This document shows positions 6,386 to 7,445 of a DNA stretch of 7,445 nucleotides, one piece after another. Both the position numbers and the translations under genes were made by a program. Source of the stretch: Gammaproteobacteria bacterium (GTDB lineage: Bacteria > Pseudomonadota > Gammaproteobacteria > Chromatiales > Chromatiaceae). The notes under the pieces are model-generated. The model saw nothing but the letters and a program-made list of their open reading frames with translations, had not been told where the DNA came from and did no database searches. The stretch's first letter is position 1, and each line of letters begins with the position of its first letter. The DNA is taken from positions 1 to 7,445 of the forward strand of contig JAUXDV010000094.1 of the NCBI GenBank assembly GCA_030620735.1. The letters are read 5' to 3'.

Positions 6386-7045
6386 TCACTTAACGATGAC
6401 AGATCTTATCCAGGGGTCGAGGTGTTTCAGATCACAGCTGCTTGAAGCGAACAACTCCATGAGAAAATCATACGCACTTTTAGGATCGACCAATATCTTG
6501 TAGCCATTCAAGCGCAGGAAAACATCGGTTGAGAAAAAGGCAACGCGCTTGTTGCCATCGATAAACGGGTGATTATTGATGATTGACTCGAACATGGCAG
6601 CCGCCATTTCAACCAAATCCTCGTAATAACCTGATTGGGGTCGATAAAGCACACTTTCCAACAGCCCTTTATCACGCACTCCATCGGCGCCACCGAAGCG
6701 AGCGATCAAGGTGCAATGGATTTCCAATACCTCATCGACACTCAAAAATTTGTGCCGGTACCAGGCCTCGAGTATGAAGTTTCTTCCACTGTCGTTGATA
6801 TCGATGACATCGTCGGCAAGGAGGCCGTTATAGGGTGGCAACTGCAGTCCGCCGATATTGTTGAGGGCGTTGCCCGCGGCAAAGCGAAGGTTCGTAAACA
6901 GTGTGTCTGCAGGAGTTGGAGTGATAGCGGCTTCCAGGTCGATCATGGCCGCAGCGCCGGTCTCCTGCTTCAGAGCCTTGTCATTAAGCGGGCAAAACCC
7001 AAGTATAATAAGCAAGGGAAAAAGCCCGATAAGACACTTCGCCAA
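6386..7045 (-). CDS. doc: Doc (death-on-curing)/Fic-family toxin-like protein with an atypical N-terminal extension
   Basis: Residues about 99-219 form a complete Doc domain: FLSVDEVLEIH, then RFGGADGVRDKGLLESVLYRP, and the Fic motif HPFIDGNKR at 159-167 (bases 6545-6571), followed by VAFFSTDVFLRLNGY. Lysine at the eighth motif position is the Doc form; Fic AMP-transferases have glycine there. P1 Doc is known to phosphorylate EF-Tu and stop translation, and such a role is inferred here. Doc proteins are normally about 125 residues and follow a small antitoxin gene. Here the same frame runs 98 residues further upstream with no recognised domain, starting with a hydrophobic stretch (CLIGLFPLLIILGF). 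The start is unclear. TTG 7045 has no good ribosome site; ATG 6946 (186 residues) has AGGAGA, but 14 nt away; no in-frame ATG or GTG lies nearer the Doc core, only TTG codons. No antitoxin was recognised on either side. The stop codon faces the DUF3108-like gene. Confidence 0.82.
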   Translation of the reverse strand: MAKCLIGLFPLLIILGFCPLNDKALKQETGAAAMIDLEAAITPTPADTLFTNLRFAAGNALNNIGGLQLPPYNGLLADDVIDINDSGRNFILEAWYRHKFLSVDEVLEIHCTLIARFGGADGVRDKGLLESVLYRPQSGYYEDLVEMAAAMFESIINNHPFIDGNKRVAFFSTDVFLRLNGYKILVDPKSAYDFLMELFASSSCDLKHLDPWIRSVIVK

Positions 7046-7185
7046 GCGGGAATCTCATTACGCTGCATAGCGTTCTGGCGAGAGAAAATCATCTGTTCCA
7101 TGGCTCGTCAATCTGAGACTTGGTCTTGCTGGCTATTGGGTTCATTTTCACAAACAATCTTTTCATAAGCAATCTGGAGAACAAA
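7046..7185. other. Divergent intergenic region between the Doc-like gene and the DUF6398-type gene
   Basis: This stretch separates two divergently oriented genes and would hold both promoters. A small perfect hairpin, ACGCT-GCAT-AGCGT, lies at 7060-7073. Base composition turns A+T-rich from about 7141. GGAGA at 7176-7180 is the ribosome site of the next gene. I see no clear -35/-10 pair. Confidence 0.4.
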
Positions 7186-7445
7186 TTGAAAAGTAAGTCG
7201 AACAAAGTTCCAAAAGAGATGCAGGATATTTATTTGTCTATTACAAAAATCACCGATGATATTTCACAACAGATGTTGAATGATGAGTATGCAGAATATA
7301 TTCAATATGCTGTTGCTGAACTTTGTAGAAAGCGGCCATCTCCTTTATTAAAAGGAAAGCTGAATATATGGGCTTGCGCCATCACCCATGCAATTGGTCT
7401 TGTAAATTTTCTGGATGATAGTAGTCAAACCCCGCATGTAAAAAC
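7186..7445 (+). CDS. DUF6398-type hypothetical protein, 3'-truncated by the window
   Basis: An open frame runs from a TTG at 7186 to the window edge, giving 86 residues with no stop. GGAGA at 7176-7180 lies 5 nt upstream of the TTG, a good ribosome site. The next in-frame ATG at 7219 has no such site and would cut off the conserved VPKEMQDIY. The product reads KVPKEMQDIYLSIT, then LNDEYAEYIQYAVAELC, RKRPSPLLKGKLNIWACAIT, HAIGLVNFLDDSSQTPHVK. The RPSPLL-GK--IWA-----AIG-VNFL-D-SQTPH pattern is what I recall for DUF6398, a family of unknown function. By hand count 7201-7440 is about 36% G+C, well below a sampled line of ggt (about 58%), so the gene may have been acquired. It diverges from the Doc-like gene. 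Confidence 0.75.
   Translation, partial: MKSKSNKVPKEMQDIYLSITKITDDISQQMLNDEYAEYIQYAVAELCRKRPSPLLKGKLNIWACAITHAIGLVNFLDDSSQTPHVK

Noticed and set aside
6700..6960. Antitoxin gene overlapping the Doc-like gene in another minus-strand frame
   Set aside because: The other two minus-strand frames were read through this stretch. They give short stop-interrupted peptides without Phd, AbrB or other DNA-binding patterns.
6635..7168. Plus-strand frame of 177 residues opposite the Doc-like gene
   Set aside because: It lies antisense to the Doc core and its extension, has no ribosome site or recognised domain, and its C-terminal part is rich in Lys, Arg, Cys and Trp. It is best read as a shadow.
1..7445. 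tRNA, rRNA, CRISPR array, insertion sequence or integrase
   Set aside because: None was recognised on either strand. The only repeat of note is the heptamer element at 835-962, which encodes no transposase.

Overview
The window reads as chromosomal DNA from a Gram-negative bacterium, most likely a gammaproteobacterium. It has a lipid A biosynthesis gene (lpxD), a PBP4-type peptidoglycan hydrolase with the KTG motif, a periplasmic gamma-glutamyltransferase and an MgtE magnesium channel, all of proteobacterial type and in moderately G+C-rich DNA. No RNA gene, CRISPR array or insertion sequence is visible. The genus cannot be told from the sequence; a Chromatiales-like sulfur bacterium is only a guess.

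Layout. 1-825 (+) is the C-terminal part of a D-alanyl-D-alanine carboxypeptidase/endopeptidase (dacB), cut by the window start. 835-962 is a heptanucleotide repeat element: eight tandem NACTGAG-type units facing an inverted arm of four CTCAGTN-type units. The ggt gene (879-2690, +) starts inside this element, which supplies its start codon, candidate ribosome-binding site and part of its signal peptide. mgtE (2641-3993, -) converges on ggt, and their 3' ends overlap by 50 bp. A short divergent region (3994-4142) separates mgtE from a stand-alone lpxD (4143-5192, +). After a 328-bp gap without a convincing gene comes an exported DUF3108-like protein (5521-6348, +). It converges with a Doc/Fic-family toxin-like gene (6386-7045, -). 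The right edge (7186-7445, +) carries the N-terminal part of a DUF6398-type protein in distinctly A+T-rich DNA.

The left and central part is an envelope and ion-homeostasis neighbourhood: peptidoglycan peptide trimming, gamma-glutamyl peptide hydrolysis, Mg2+ uptake and lipid A acylation. The genes are not one operon, since strands alternate. The right 1.1 kb looks accessory: an orphan Doc-like toxin with an odd N-terminal extension and no recognisable antitoxin, next to an A+T-rich hypothetical gene. I found no clearly new multi-gene system. The best leads are the repeat element that has become the ggt leader and signal peptide, and the unusual Doc-like gene.
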